Origin: Coriolopsis trogii
Lineage: Eukaryota; Basidiomycota; Agaricomycetes; Polyporales; Polyporaceae
Length of the DNA: 64,000 nucleotides
Assembly (NCBI GenBank): GCA_020543525.1
Contig: JAHYIO010000037.1
Location: forward strand, 992,001-1,056,000
Reading direction: 5' to 3'
The position numbers were made by a program, and so were the translations under genes. Position 1 is the stretch's first letter, and the number at the start of each line of letters is the position of its first letter. The notes beneath the pieces are model-generated. The model searched no databases, was not told the origin of the DNA, and saw only the letters and a list, made by a program, of their open reading frames with translations. Positions 1 through 11,520 of the stretch are shown one piece after another.

Positions 1-1
1 C

Positions 2-2131
2 TTCTCCTCCGTCACGTTCCCCGCATCGCCTACCGGTCCGCCCTCGCGGCTCGCGATTCCCACCCACCTGCGCCGTACGCGCCGGATCTCCGTCACGCCC
101 GGGGAGCTCGCGCTGCTCTCTGACCAGAATGCAGAGCTGCTCGAGAAGCTAGAGATGCTCGAGGCGGAATCCGTCAAAGCGGACGAGGCCGGGAAGCGGA
201 AGCTGCGCAAGCTCGAGCAGGAGATCCAGACGCTGCGCGACGAGCTGGAGCGCACGCACACGCGTGAGGCAGAGCTTGAACAGCAGGCGAGGGCGGCTGC
301 GAACGCGGTTGCGGCCCAGAAGCGCAAGGAGGAGCGGGAGGCAAAGCTGCAGGCGCTGAAGGAGCGGTCGATCTCGGGCTCGAGCGCGGGTGGGTCGTCT
401 GTGGACGAAGTGAGAGACTTTGCGCCTCCGAACGAGCTCGCGTGGCCGAGGACGAGGACGAGTCCTGTCAGGCGGACCTTCAGCGGCTCTTCTGCCTTGT
501 CGTCCTCGGCTGTCACCGCCAGGGATTCTGACCAACCTGCAGAGGGTGCGCTCGGCCTCGAGAGCTTGCATGAGGATGGTCAGCTCGACGAGGGGTCAGA
601 CTCAGAGTCGTATTTCCCCCCACCAACAGATGCTGATGGCGATGCTGTCCCTCCTGCCGAGTACGCGATCGTCAGTCAACTCCTATCAAAGATTCGCGAA
701 CTCGAAGAAACGAACGCGCAGATCAAGGAAGAGCAGAAGATGACGGAAGAACGTATGCGAGCTGCCAGGTGGGACGCGGAGAGCATACGGCGAGTATACG
801 ACTGTCTCGACGATGAAGACGTAGACCTTGCGATCGAGGAGGAAGATAATGGGCTCACGGTAGCAAGTCAGGACGCTAGACTTGCAGTACCCTCTACGGG
901 AACCATCCGTTTCAGCAGCCTGCGGAGGAGCATCGCAGGCGATATGAACAAACTCCTCGCCTCAGAGGCTGACGTCTTTGCAGATGGCATTGCTGGCGAC
1001 ATGCGGAGCACAGTACGCGATGCGCTTATGCGAGGGAGTACACTCCCCAAGGCTCGCAAGACCGTCGTGGGTCTCTTCGACGCTGCAGGTGGCAGCAAGT
1101 CCCCGGAATATGGACAGTACCCGCCCTCTCTGAAGGTTTCCCCCGCATTCCGATCACTCGACGCAGACACTTCCGTATGGTCGACATCGGCAACAGACGG
1201 AATCGCGCCTGCTTCCCCTGCTCTGAGTACACTCCAAACGCCAGTAGACGGTCTGGGGCTTGGCCGGAGTCTGGGCAGCGAACTCGGAAGTGAGTTCGGT
1301 GACGACTGGGCTGGGCACGGTATCAACCACCACCTCCGCGCGACCAGCCTCGCCGACCTCGCGGGCCTGTACTCTTCACCTGCATCCCCAAGCGAATCCG
1401 TCTCTATCCTCCCGCCCATCAACCTTCACCCTGCTGAGGAACAGCGCGAAGACCCACTCGGGCCTGAACCGTCCACGCCCCCTAGGGTGATCCCCAATCT
1501 CCAGCTTCAGCCTCCTACGCCGACCCCAGAGAAGCTACGCTCGGCCACAGCCGCAACCGTTCGGCAACAGAAGCTCTCGCAGACGGTCCGGGCCCGCACA
1601 AACCGGTGGGTCGAGGGCCGCTTCCAGCACTCGCCATCCACGTCTACGTCTCTTCAGCAGCAGGAGTCACAGGCCCTCAGAAAGCGCAATTCCGTGTCGA
1701 ACCCTGGCCGGCGGCCCGCTGCGAGTATCTTTGGGCAAGGAGGGCCTGGCGGCGTGCTCGGCGAGAGGTTCGACAGTGCCGTCGGGCAGATCAGACGCGT
1801 GGCGAGCCGCAGCGGCTTTGCGCCGCTTGTTCCTGCGCTAGAGGTGCAACAGCAGGACGAGCAAGAGCACGAGCACGAGCAGAGACACGAAGAAGAGAAC
1901 GTCAACGCTGAAGCGGACCGATCGCTGTCGCTCAGGCAAGAAGGGTCGGTTGCGGACCCCTTCAGCGGAAAGCGCGACGGGTTCGTCGGGTTCGTGCTCG
2001 AGGCGTGGCTGTGGCTCCAGTTTATCATTGTTGTCGCGCTCTTCCTCTGGGCGATGGCGAAGCGGGGGCCGAAGGTCGTCTTGGAGGCGGAGCGGCGGAA
2101 CGCGAACCGCGCGGCGGCACCGCGGTCATGA
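2..2131 (+). CDS. Coiled-coil, tail-anchored orphan protein (5' truncated by window edge)
   Basis: The reading frame is open from base 2 to the TGA at 2129-2131, so the gene enters from the left and the ATG at 155 is probably internal. The first ~110 residues seen are a charged heptad-like coiled coil rich in Glu, Lys and Leu. The middle is Ser/Pro-rich and probably disordered, with a second short coiled coil near bases 650-780. Near the C-terminus (bases 1984-2058) is one strongly hydrophobic stretch rich in Trp, Leu, Val and Ile, followed by Lys/Arg, which fits a tail anchor with the bulk in the cytosol. No intron is needed in the visible part. I do not recognise the family and assign no function. 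Confidence 0.8.
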   Translation, partial: FSSVTFPASPTGPPSRLAIPTHLRRTRRISVTPGELALLSDQNAELLEKLEMLEAESVKADEAGKRKLRKLEQEIQTLRDELERTHTREAELEQQARAAANAVAAQKRKEEREAKLQALKERSISGSSAGGSSVDEVRDFAPPNELAWPRTRTSPVRRTFSGSSALSSSAVTARDSDQPAEGALGLESLHEDGQLDEGSDSESYFPPPTDADGDAVPPAEYAIVSQLLSKIRELEETNAQIKEEQKMTEERMRAARWDAESIRRVYDCLDDEDVDLAIEEEDNGLTVASQDARLAVPSTGTIRFSSLRRSIAGDMNKLLASEADVFADGIAGDMRSTVRDALMRGSTLPKARKTVVGLFDAAGGSKSPEYGQYPPSLKVSPAFRSLDADTSVWSTSATDGIAPASPALSTLQTPVDGLGLGRSLGSELGSEFGDDWAGHGINHHLRATSLADLAGLYSSPASPSESVSILPPINLHPAEEQREDPLGPEPSTPPRVIPNLQLQPPTPTPEKLRSATAATVRQQKLSQTVRARTNRWVEGRFQHSPSTSTSLQQQESQALRKRNSVSNPGRRPAASIFGQGGPGGVLGERFDSAVGQIRRVASRSGFAPLVPALEVQQQDEQEHEHEQRHEEENVNAEADRSLSLRQEGSVADPFSGKRDGFVGFVLEAWLWLQFIIVVALFLWAMAKRGPKVVLEAERRNANRAAAPRS

Positions 2132-2532
2132 TGATCGGCCCTCACATCTTTTCTCCCTTTCCCTTAGCCCCAGTTTCGTCCTTCTGCCCGTACATTGTTG
2201 CATACATATCACGTCCTTTTTGCGCGGGAGTCCGCGCGAGCATGTAGCTTATACCTGTATAGTGTTGAGTTAACATCCTGTACTCACCTACCTCGCGATC
2301 GTCTCACGCATTGTAGACCAGCCACGCATATTCAGCATATTTCTTTCCTCCGCCTGCACCACATGCACTGTGGAATCCTGGTACGATATTGTTCACGAAT
2401 CCATGATGTACATATGTGTTGCACGTCCACGAACAGATGACCATCGACTTCAATGGTGTGATATGGTCTATAATATACGTTGTCCGGAACATACGATGGG
2501 GGACAGTCCGACGATACGAAGTGCACAATCCC
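2132..2532. other. Convergent intergenic region
   Basis: Tail-to-tail spacer between the coiled-coil gene (plus) and the RCF2-like gene (minus). It should hold both 3' untranslated regions. It is more AT-rich than the flanking exons and shows no convincing open frame or repeat. Confidence 0.6.
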
Positions 2533-3476
2533 TCAGGACTGGGGACGGTTATTGCGCGCGGCCAAAGAAGCAGAAATCCTCTCCTGCTCCTTTTGTTCTG
2601 CTTCCAAAATGTCCCGCCAGGAATGGTCGGCAGGCTGCAAGACCAGTGATCAGCCTATAACCGAGCTGATGTGACTTGCATAATATAATACTTACCACAT
2701 GGCGGACACGATGCTCATCCTCGTCTTCGTGTGCTTGCTTGCGTTGCGAGTGGGTGAGGACACCTGCGGCAATAATGATCCCGACCGTGAGTCCCTGCGC
2801 CCATACACGCGCCTGCACGATTTTCTGGGGGACGGTCTGATAGCTGTAGATGCGCGGAATGTGAGTTCCTTCCACTGTTAGGGTCGTACCTCCACAAGCT
2901 GAAGGGAACGTACGGGTCACGCATGACGTAGCCGAATGCACCAGCCATGGCAGCGGCCCAGCTGCCGACGATGACGCCGTATTGGTGCCGCCTCACGAAG
3001 TCGCCCACTTTCTGGCCGGGGGAGAGGCTCTCCCATTGCGCTTCTTGCCGGGCGGTGATGGCGTCCAGCTCCGCCTTGCCCGCGTCCTTCCTGCAAGCAG
3101 CACGGGTGCACGGTGAGGATGCGTGAACGCAGTCGTATGTAGGCCGCTGGCGGAGGATACGCACCATTGCTCTCGCTCGTATCTCTGGCCGGCGCGCTCG
3201 GCAGATATTACGAAGGCCGGGACAGTGACGAGGATGACGCCAAACGCTTTGAGGGACGGTTGGAGGTTGCGGTAGTATGCATAGCGGCGATAGAGGAGGT
3301 AAGAAGCGGGGAGGGAGAACGCGAGACCACCGAAGAGACCCTTGAGTCCGCCCATGATCGTAGCACGCTGCTGAGCGTCCTGCTCTTCTTTCGACACAAT
3401 CTACAGTGGAAGACGTCCAAGTCAGCGAGACCACGCACACACAGGGCACATAGATCTGGACACCGCTGACCTTCAT
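2533..3476 (-). CDS. RCF2-like HIG1-domain mitochondrial protein, copy A
   Basis: Exons 3471-3476, 3165-3400, 2914-3090, 2696-2843 and 2533-2634 give 222 residues, close to yeast Rcf2. The first exon is only ATG AAG, followed by a 70-nt intron. Two hydrophobic N-terminal segments precede the C-terminal HIG1 region, where GSWAAAMAG and the motif QKIVQARVWAQ (Q-x3-Q-x-R-x3-Q) can be read. The tail ends in a charged helix beginning DHSW. HIG1 type 2 proteins sit in the inner mitochondrial membrane and associate with cytochrome c oxidase and III-IV supercomplexes; that role is inferred from the family. A paralogue with the same first-intron position lies at 7634-8425. It has intron positions the other copy lacks (3091-3164 and 2635-2695). 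Confidence 0.88.
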
Positions 3477-4527
3477 GATGGATCAAGACGGAGGGGGGTG
3501 AGGGAGAACGAGGAGGATAAGTGAATTGAAGACATGGCCGGCCGATGGGTGGATATATGCACTTTGTCGGTCGGGAAGACACGCCTTCCGGGCTCGAGCG
3601 GTGAGCGCACTGGTGCAGAGAATGACGTCAGCACCTCAGTATGTCTCTTTCCGGTCCGTGGTCCGGCCCCCGTCCTGATCCGGAAGTAAGAGCGCTCGCC
3701 TTCTACCAACCATCGGGCGTACCCGGTGGGCCAAGCCCTTTCATCTTCCTTAGTATCCTCCTCTCCTCATCTCTCGCCCCGCAGGCCAGATTCCAAACCT
3801 CTTGCAAGATATATTCCTACCGCTTGAAGCATAGTTGGCGTATGGCTTGCGCCATGCGCTTCCATTCTCACCTGAACCGTGCTACGCCGAAGACATCTCT
3901 GCTTGCCCAAGCTTGCCCTGTACCCGTTACTCTCAAGCTGTCTATCGCATCCTCCGCCGCAAGACTGCAGCATGTCTGTTATGCAATGTGCTCGTGATGC
4001 TGTGATAGAGAACTAGCGGCCTACATGCGCGCCAACGTTATGCCATAAGCCTCAGGTCTACAACCAAGGCACAGTCCGAAAGGTTGTTACTGCATAGGCT
4101 GTAGATCATGATCATGTCAATGCATATAGGATTCGGATTGCTTGCGTCACTTCTTGATTTCCGGCATGTATGAAGGCACCCTGTAGTTTCTCTACCAATG
4201 TTCTCCTTTGCAACACCGCTTTGCCTCCCGCCCTACAAGTCTTGGTATTGTATGTTCGCCATAGCTACCGCTGACTTGTTTGCTAACCGGCCATTGTGGC
4301 CAAAACGCGAGGCCACGTGAGCGCGATCAACCACCGTGGCTGAGGACAAAGGTCGCGTCGCGCTACGCGCCCTCTCATAAGTGCCACCTTCCCCCAACTC
4401 CGCACCTCCTCTCAACTTCCCTTCCCGGCTCATATCCACTCCTCAAACGCGTCCATTCCTCCTCGCCCACTCCCCCCTCCAACTCCCCAAACCGTCTCAC
4501 CCAAAGAGCCAAAGAGACACGCCCGCC
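3477..4527. promoter_or_regulatory. Divergent promoter region, RCF2-like A and epoxide hydrolase
   Basis: About 1 kb between two start codons pointing apart. Pyrimidine-rich tracts precede the hydrolase start (about 4380-4520), as is common upstream of fungal start codons. No defined operator was recognised and no coding frame is convincing. Confidence 0.5.
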
Positions 4528-5810
4528 ATGGACGCCCGCTCCTACAAAGACATCCTAACCAGGTCCGGGCACACCTACCACACCTACGTCCTCCCGCCCC
4601 GCACGCCTTCCAAGCCGACGCTCCTCTTCGTGCACGGCTTCCCGTCCACCGCGTCCGACTGGCGGCACCAGGTCGCCTTCTTCGCCGCCGCCGGCTACGG
4701 CATCGTCGCCCCCGACCTCCTCGGCCACGGCGGCTCCTCCAAGCCCGCCGCGCTCGAGCACTACGCCCCGAGCCGCATCGCCGCCGACCTCGTCGACGTC
4801 CTCGACAGCGCCAAAGCGCAGCGCGTCGTCGCCGTCGGACACGACTGGTGAGTGCCGCGCACTCGCATCGCACACAGAGGGGGCAGGGGCTGTCCTGACC
4901 GGATGTCCTTGGCGAACGCAGGGGATCGATCCTGGCTTCGCGCCTGGGAATGTACCACCCCGACCGGTTCGCGGGGTTCGCGTTCCTCGCGAGTGGATAC
5001 TGCCCGCCGCTGCCGGGCTTCGACCTCAAGGTCGTTCTCGCCCAGCAGCGCGAACTCGCCGGCACTGAACTGTTCGGTTACTGGCTGTAAGGCACATTCA
5101 ACATCCTCCGAGTCGAGAGAGAGAAAGAGAGCGACTGACTTATTCTCCTCCCCCGCCCAGGTTCCTAGCCGAAGACCGCGCAAAAGGCATCGTCGACAGC
5201 AACGTACGTCCTCATCCACGCACCCGGGAGTCTCTTCGTATACTGACAAAGGCGACGCAGCTCGACTCCCTCCTCACCCTCTGGTACACATCCGACACCA
5301 ACCTCTGGAAGACCGTGCTCGCGCCCTCGGGCCAGCTCGAGCCCTACCTCGTGAACGGCACCAAAGCCCCGCTCGCGCCCTTCCTCACCCCCGCCGACAA
5401 GGCGCGCACCCTCGCCGAGTGGACCAAAGCCGGCGGGCTCGGGCCCGCGCTCAAGTGGTACAAGGTCATGGCCTCCGGCCTCATGGGCACCGACGATCAA
5501 GGTGCGTCCCCCCCCCGTCTCCTTGCGGTGGTGTGTTCGGTGCGGGGAGTGGAACGCTGACCTCCATCACATTGCATGGTACACCGGAGCAGCCATCTCC
5601 GACAAGCTGACGCTCGAGCGCCCCGTCTTCTTCGCCGGCTGCACGCGCGACCACGTCTGCATCGCGAAGCCGTCCGAGGACATCGTCCGCCAGCTCTGTC
5701 CGCGCGGGACGGTCGAGATGTTCGACACTGGCCACTGGGTCCAGCTCGAGGTGCCCGAGAAGCTGAACCGCTCGCTCTTGGCTTGGCTCGAGAGCGCCGT
5801 GGGCCAATAG
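4528..5810 (+). CDS. Alpha/beta hydrolase, soluble epoxide hydrolase type
   Basis: Exons 4528-4847, 4922-5086, 5161-5203, 5261-5501 and 5593-5810 encode 328 residues, the usual length for soluble epoxide hydrolases. HGFPS (oxyanion side) occurs near residue 38. The nucleophile elbow GHDWGS places Asp near residue 106 and is split by the first intron. A C-terminal DTGHWVQLE supplies the catalytic His near residue 304. The Asp nucleophile instead of Ser points to epoxide hydrolase or haloalkane dehalogenase chemistry rather than an esterase. The lid region lies in exons 2-4. No signal peptide is seen, so a cytosolic enzyme is likely. Substrate unknown; basidiomycetes carry many such paralogues. 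Confidence 0.9.
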
Positions 5811-6253
5811 GCTGTTTGTCTTCCCCGTCGTCGTCCCTTAGTCTTTTGCGACGCGTGTGCTCCGCTGGCCCGGAGCTGGGAAAATGCGGTTGTCGCGACG
5901 GACTGGTTTCTTTGTATTGTGATGCATCTCGTCGAGGCTTTCAACTGCTCTCGTAGTCGTAACTTACCTTTGTGTAATACGTACCCTGTCAGTATCAGTA
6001 TGGTCATCTAGTCATGGCGCGACCAACTCCACGACAGACTGAAGCTCGTACGAGACCTGCATTCAGAGTACTCCAAGCACCGCCTCTGAACAGGGAAGCA
6101 GATAATCCTATCCTATAGTCAAGCACTTACACATCGGTGTATATACTACATCAGACACCTTGGTAGGACAACGGTCAACCTGGAGCAAATGATGGGATCC
6201 CCCAAACATGAACTCACAGATAAAGCAATAGCATCGCATACAACGACCCTCAG
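5811..6253. other. Convergent intergenic region
   Basis: Space between the stop codons of the hydrolase and the FTS-like gene. It should contain both 3' ends. No coding frame or repeat stands out. Confidence 0.55.
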
Positions 6254-7154
6254 CTACGTCCGGGGCTCATCGTCCCATTCCTGGAGGCCCAGCTTGGCAC
6301 GCAGAGCGCTGAGCTGGTCCGGCTTGAGCTCCTTGAACTGCATGCTGTGCGAGCCCTTGCCGGCCATCGAGGGGTGATCCTTGTCGAACAGAGCGGACGC
6401 GGACTGGGAGAGCATGGAAGACTGCGTAGCAAGGGCGGCAAAGGAAGAGGTCGTGTCATGATACAGCCTGCCGGAGGTCGCATGTCGGTGGTGTTGCCAG
6501 GCAGGGGAGAGGATGGGTGACTTACCGGTAAGCCTCCTTGTTGTAGCAGTCGGCCTCTTTGATCTCGTCTAGGGCATGCTTCTTGAAGGCGGCCTTGACC
6601 CAGTGAAGGACGTCGAAGACGTGATGCTCCTTTGGTCTGGGGAACGATACGTGAGGAGAGAGGATGGCTGACGGCAGAAGACACGCACTTCCAAGGTCGG
6701 AAACGAGGAATGAGGTTGAAGGTCCCGTCTTGCTGCGAGATCAAAGGATGAAAGACGTCTGTCAGGAACTGGACGGTCGGAGGACGATCGGGGTAGTTGG
6801 GCGGGAAGATGAGCCTGAACTTGAGGATGGAGTCGGTGTAGTAGCCTAGCACACGGGCGGGGCGGTGAAGCACGGCTAGACGAAGCGGAGAGCAAGTCAC
6901 GTACCCTGGTGGACGAAGAAGACGGCGTCCCAGACCATGAGGTTGTCGGGGGACGGGGTGACATACATGCCTAAAGGACAGTGACCGGTGTGGCGGAGGG
7001 CGGCATACTCGAGGGAGACGGCGGTGCGGGTGAGGGCGGGGGTGGTGAGCTCTGAGATGCTGCCTGTGCGAGCATTGTGCCGGAGGGTGGCCGACCTCGG
7101 CTTTGTGGGCGAGGAGAGGTCGATGGTCGGGGAGGGCACGAAGCTGGAGAGCAT
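6254..7154 (-). CDS. FTS/AKTIP-type ubiquitin-conjugating enzyme variant (UEV)
   Basis: Exons 6905-7154, 6689-6845, 6526-6636 and 6254-6467 give 243 residues. The start is the ATG at 7154; upstream the frame has no ATG before non-conserved sequence. The fold is E2-like: SLEYAALR in helix 1, then FPPNYPDRPP and VFHPLIS where active E2s carry HPN. The active-site cysteine position falls in the GTFNLIPRF stretch and has no Cys; the only Cys nearby is in EADCYNK, past the core. The sequence after it (HVFDVLHWVKAAF, then EAYRLYHD across the last intron) follows AKTIP. In animals and Aspergillus, FTS with Hook and FHIP links early endosomes to dynein; that role is inferred. Confidence 0.88.
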
Positions 7155-7633
7155 CCTGGATGTCGTGCAGCTGCCAGTGCGAGCGCGCACCCAATTCGGC
7201 TCTGTCTACGCTTGGGCGTCTGCTGAGGACGCCACCCCGGCGAGAGCGGCTGAGCCAATCAAATTCGGAATACAACGGGTCTGGCTGGCACTTGGCCTGG
7301 CCCAGGGCCCCCCAGGCTGGCAATCTGCACCACGTGCTGAGTCTGAGCAAGGCTGAGCGACGTCTGACAGTGACAGCGAGGCGACATGCTCCGTGCGGGA
7401 CTCGCGACGGCGAAACCCTGCACAAGACGCCCACCCGGTTTGCCCCGCTCCCCACCCCGGCGCGGCTCGACTCCGGCCATCGAACACACAGAGCTATAAG
7501 ACGTCCAGGCGACTGCCCCGCATCTCCTCTCCTCCACCAATCCACGGCCCCCGTTTCGGTCTCCGACTCGCCCTCCTACCCATAGAGGCTTAGACCAGTT
7601 CGGAGTACCCTAGACTCGACACATAGATCCATC
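7155..7633. promoter_or_regulatory. Divergent promoter region, FTS-like and RCF2-like B
   Basis: About 480 bp between divergent starts. CTATAAG at about 7492 lies about 140 bp before the RCF2-like B ATG and could act as a TATA-like element. No further operator was recognised. Confidence 0.4.
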
Positions 7634-8425
7634 ATGAAGGTGCGTCACAAGAACAACAGCTCGATCTTCCCCTGTACTTGCTGCTTAACCATCTCCTAGT
7701 TCGTAACCGAAGAAGAGCTCGCCGGCCACACCCGTGCCACCTACCGCGGCGCCGCAGAAGGCGTCCTCGCCGGCCTCGCCATCTCCCTCCCCGCCACCTG
7801 GTACGCCCACCGGCACTGGCCCGCCTTCCGCGCCCTCCCGCCCCAGCTCAAGGCGCTCGGCGTCATCCTCGTCGTCGGCCCCACCTTCGCCATCCAGGCA
7901 GAGCGCCGCGGCGTCGAGTACGACGAGTCCACATGGACCGGCGCCGGCAAAGCCGTCCTCGACCGCGAGCAGGTAGCGACCGAGTCCCGCTGGGATGCGC
8001 TCAGCAGCAAGGAAAAGTTCCGCGACTGGGCCATGCGCAACCAGTACAAGATCATCCTCGGTAGCTGGGCTGCTAGCATGGCCATCGCCGGTACCATCGT
8101 CATGCGCAACAAGTTCGTTTTTTTTAAATCTCCAGTTGGTCTGAAAATGCAGTGGCAGTGGCTGACGCAGAAGCGCGCGCTTTTCTTCAGATACCAGAGC
8201 ACGCCACAAAAGGTCGTCCAGGCCCGTATGTGGGCCCAGGGCCTCACCATCGGCGTCCTCATCACTGCCGGCATTCTCACCCAGAGCCAGCGCGCGCAGT
8301 CGGCGCAGAACCGCAGCGTTGACCACTCATGGCAAAACATCCTCGAGGAGCAACAGAAGGAGGAGCGGGAGATGCAGGCACGCCTTTCGTCCATCCCCGC
8401 CGGCCAGCCCGCGCATGCGCACTGA
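7634..8425 (+). CDS. RCF2-like HIG1-domain mitochondrial protein, copy B
   Basis: Exons 7634-7639, 7700-8112 and 8191-8425 give 217 residues. As in copy A the first exon is just ATG AAG before a 60-nt intron, and another intron sits at the identical codon just before the YQSTPQK segment. GSWAASMA and the Q-x3-Q-x-R-x3-Q motif (QKVVQARMWAQ) are present. The tail DHSWQNILEEQQKEE is a charged helix. In the HIG1 region I count about 39 identical residues out of 61 against copy A. The protein should be an inner-membrane supercomplex factor of the respiratory chain (family knowledge). Copy B lacks two introns found in copy A. Confidence 0.9.
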
Positions 8426-8897
8426 TCCGTCTACCCTTCCCCACCGGGCTATCGGTTTGTATCGGAGGTCTCAGGATTATGATGGCATTGTATCGTTCAC
8501 GACTATTTATCTCTTCACTCCATAGCTCGCTCGCTCTCTCGTCCATCGTCTCTCATTGTATCTTAGGTCCATCTAGTCTGAGTTGCACACGCTGTCACCC
8601 AAGGATTATTCATAATAACAACGGGTCGCGCCCCCTCGCACTCTCGAGCAATGCACGCGTAGTGCTTCTGCGTCACTTTATGTCGCCATCCCTCTGCAAA
8701 GTAACGCAACCATCTGATACTGATTTCCGATCTGAGACCGCGCAGCGTCAGTGTACAGGTCTGTCACCGCCGTGGACTATTGATACAGAATTCTAGATCT
8801 CTAAATCCATGGGACATGCATATAGTCAACGCGAACTCCCAGCCAGCACGACAGCCATCCCCCCTAGTTCTCAAGCCGAAGCCAACCACAACCGCTG
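8426..8897. other. Convergent intergenic region
   Basis: Spacer between the stop codons of RCF2-like B (plus) and the ferric reductase (minus). It holds the expected 3' untranslated regions; no gene seen. Confidence 0.5.
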
Positions 8898-11520
8898 TCA
8901 CAAGCGGAATTGCTCCACAGACAGCATGACCGTCGGAGCACCTCTGAGAGCCGCACGCGCACCCGCGAAGGGCGCGCACAACGCACTCCGGACGTCCGCC
9001 ACCAGTCCGTCCGGCCCAGACACTGGAGAGAGAGAACATCACAAAGCGTGAGCACACAGTCGAAAAAAAAGAGTGAGATGACTCGGCACGATCACTCACC
9101 ATCGACAGCCACAGCGCCCTGCGACGCTGTGATCTCCTCCTCGAGGATCCGGTACAGGTCCGGTCGCCCGTACCGCCTCCTCACCCGCTCGAACGCGTCA
9201 CGCCCGCCTGGCGCGCTCCCCGTCACAGGAGTCGTCGCTCCGGACGTGGACGCCGACCTAGACACGGACGGGGACGTGAAGTGGGCAGCCTCGGGCTTGA
9301 CGAGCGGGGGCGCAGAGTTCGTGGGCGAGACGGAGACGGCCCCGCCCTTTTCGACGTCGCCAAACTCTTCCTCCCCCTTCTCCTTCTCGAGCACGGGCAG
9401 GTCCTCGCGCGAGCTGTCCGTGATGTGGACGTCGATCGCGAGGGAGACGGAGGGCGGCGCTTCGGACGCGATCTTGGCCAGGTCTGCCGCGAGCCAGTCG
9501 TACTCGGCTGGAACGCACATATACGCACGGGGATGGTGAGAGGAGCGGGGGCTTGTCGGTCGGGGAGAGACACGTACTGTGTGTGCGGATAGCCCAGACG
9601 AACACGACCCGCTGCGCGCATGCATCCCTGGCACGAACATCCCTGTCATCCATGGATCAGAGTTCGTACGCTAGCAGTTCGTCCATCCCCCATACGAGAA
9701 CACTCACCGCAGCAGCTGATGCATCCGGGCAATGGTGTACGTGACACCCGTCCCACCTACCCCGCACCAAACGTCAGTCAGCCTCCGCCACGACCGCGCC
9801 CATACGAACGACCACAGGGAAGGACCCACCAGCGATGAACACGCACGTCGAAAACGGCCTCAAATCCTCCGGGTTCCCATACGGCCCGTCGAACATCGCC
9901 GGGAGCTCATACTTGCCCGTCGGCAACGCGCGGCTCATGAGCTCCCTCGTCAGCCCGTCCATCGCGCGAATCACGAGCACCATCTCCACCTCCCCGCTCC
10001 CGCTCTCCTCCGCCCGGTCGGGGTCGTACACGTTCGAGATCGTGAACGGGTGCGACTCGAGCCCGAGCGCGGGGAACGCGACGAACACGTGCTGCCCGCC
10101 GCGCCACCCGCCGGGCACCCTGCGCCTGAGCGTGATGCGCAGGCCGTCCCCGCCGACGACCTCGACGCGCGCCTTGGCGTCCTCCGGCCGGAGGATGAAG
10201 TTGAAGAGGAGGTAGCGGCCGGCGCGGAAGAGCCGGTCGAAGATCCAGATCGCCCAGACGCCCCAGACGTACGCGTCGTAGTCCTTGCCCGCGACGTGGA
10301 TATGTATGCAGACGAGGGCGACGCTGGGATGGCGCTCGTTAGCTGTGATGGTCAAGGGGCGAGGAGGGGAGAGGGCAGCGTACAGGACGAGCACGATGTG
10401 GCTGACGTAGAAGGCCTCGTAGAACCGCCGTCTGACCCATTGGAAAGAGAGGAGGGTGGTGAGCGTGTAGGCGATCGCTCCGGCCACGCCTACTTTCTTC
10501 CAGTAATCAGTGAGGAGCTTTTCCGGACTGGTGATAAAGAGTTAGAGCAGTGCCGGTTGTATGAGAAGATCACGTAGGGAAACTTACGCGCGATAGTACC
10601 TGAAGAATAAGCATGAGCTCATGTTCCGTCAGATCGAAAGCACACGACTCACATTCCGACTACGTGGAGCCATATCACAACCAGAATGCATCGCGAAATG
10701 ACGCGGTGCATGAGGTTGAGCTTGAAGTCAGGTAAGCCAGAGCGTTGAATCAGATATGCTCTAAAATACCTTCTCGTGCGAGATGCCGACCAACCCTGTA
10801 AGGGAGATATGGTTACTATGACATGATGTATAGATTCTATGACGGATGCTCACACGTGATCGCGTTGTTCTTCATCGCAAGTAGGACAATGAGCGGCAAT
10901 TGGATTGCCGCCAATTTTCCTGTCCTGTCCGCCCACCGTTTGTAAACCAGGTTACCTGGGTATGGAGTGCCGTCGACTGCAGGTCTCATGAGGGGATTTC
11001 AACACACATCTATGTTTGTCACTCACTGCCGGGTGCCCAACACCAAACAAGGCAGCCCATGATGTACAGCACAGTGATGAGTAGCTCCATCATCGTCAGC
11101 TCCAGCCCAGGGATCCTCATCCGGAAGCTGAAGATCCGCGACGCAGACAACACCGCTTGCGGGATACGACGCAGGGACAGCCTCCCTGTGGCATTGGGGG
11201 CCCGGGATGTAGAGGAGTCGAGACGGCCCTTGCGCGCGCGATGCCGACGGTAGGTGACCCATGAGAGGTACACCACATTGACGAACGTTGCCAAAGCGAG
11301 CACGACAACGAGGGCGTACCACACCTCCTCGGGGTGATCCTGTCATGAATGAGGTTAAGTCCTGCAGCTGATGCCAAGGGCCAAGAGTGTCACGTACGTC
11401 GGGCTTGGCGGCTTTGTCTGCAGCGGCAGTGGTTGCCGACGCGGTAGATCCTAAGGTCGACGAGCCGCTAACGGAGGCAGAAGTAGTAGAGCTCGCGCCA
11501 GCAGCCTGGAGGCTAGACAT
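8898..11520 (-). CDS. Ferric reductase (FRE/NOX superfamily metalloreductase)
   Basis: Twelve exons: 11398-11520, 11027-11339, 10854-10976, 10770-10795, 10653-10720, 10588-10599, 10384-10527, 9830-10323, 9708-9756, 9578-9642, 9100-9507 and 8898-9022, giving 649 residues. Several membrane spans precede a heme core with two His pairs, each separated by 13 residues: MHR to WLH, and SHI to the last His of CIHIH. The FAD-binding motif HPFTIS and the NADPH-binding motif FIAGGTGVTY follow. The C-terminal region near residues 475-600 carries a low-complexity loop. The enzyme moves electrons from cytosolic NADPH across the plasma membrane to reduce Fe(III) or Cu(II). The N-terminus is Ser/Thr/Ala-rich without a clear signal peptide. 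Exons 4 and 6 are only 26 and 12 nt. The promoter holds three iron-GATA sites. Confidence 0.94.
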
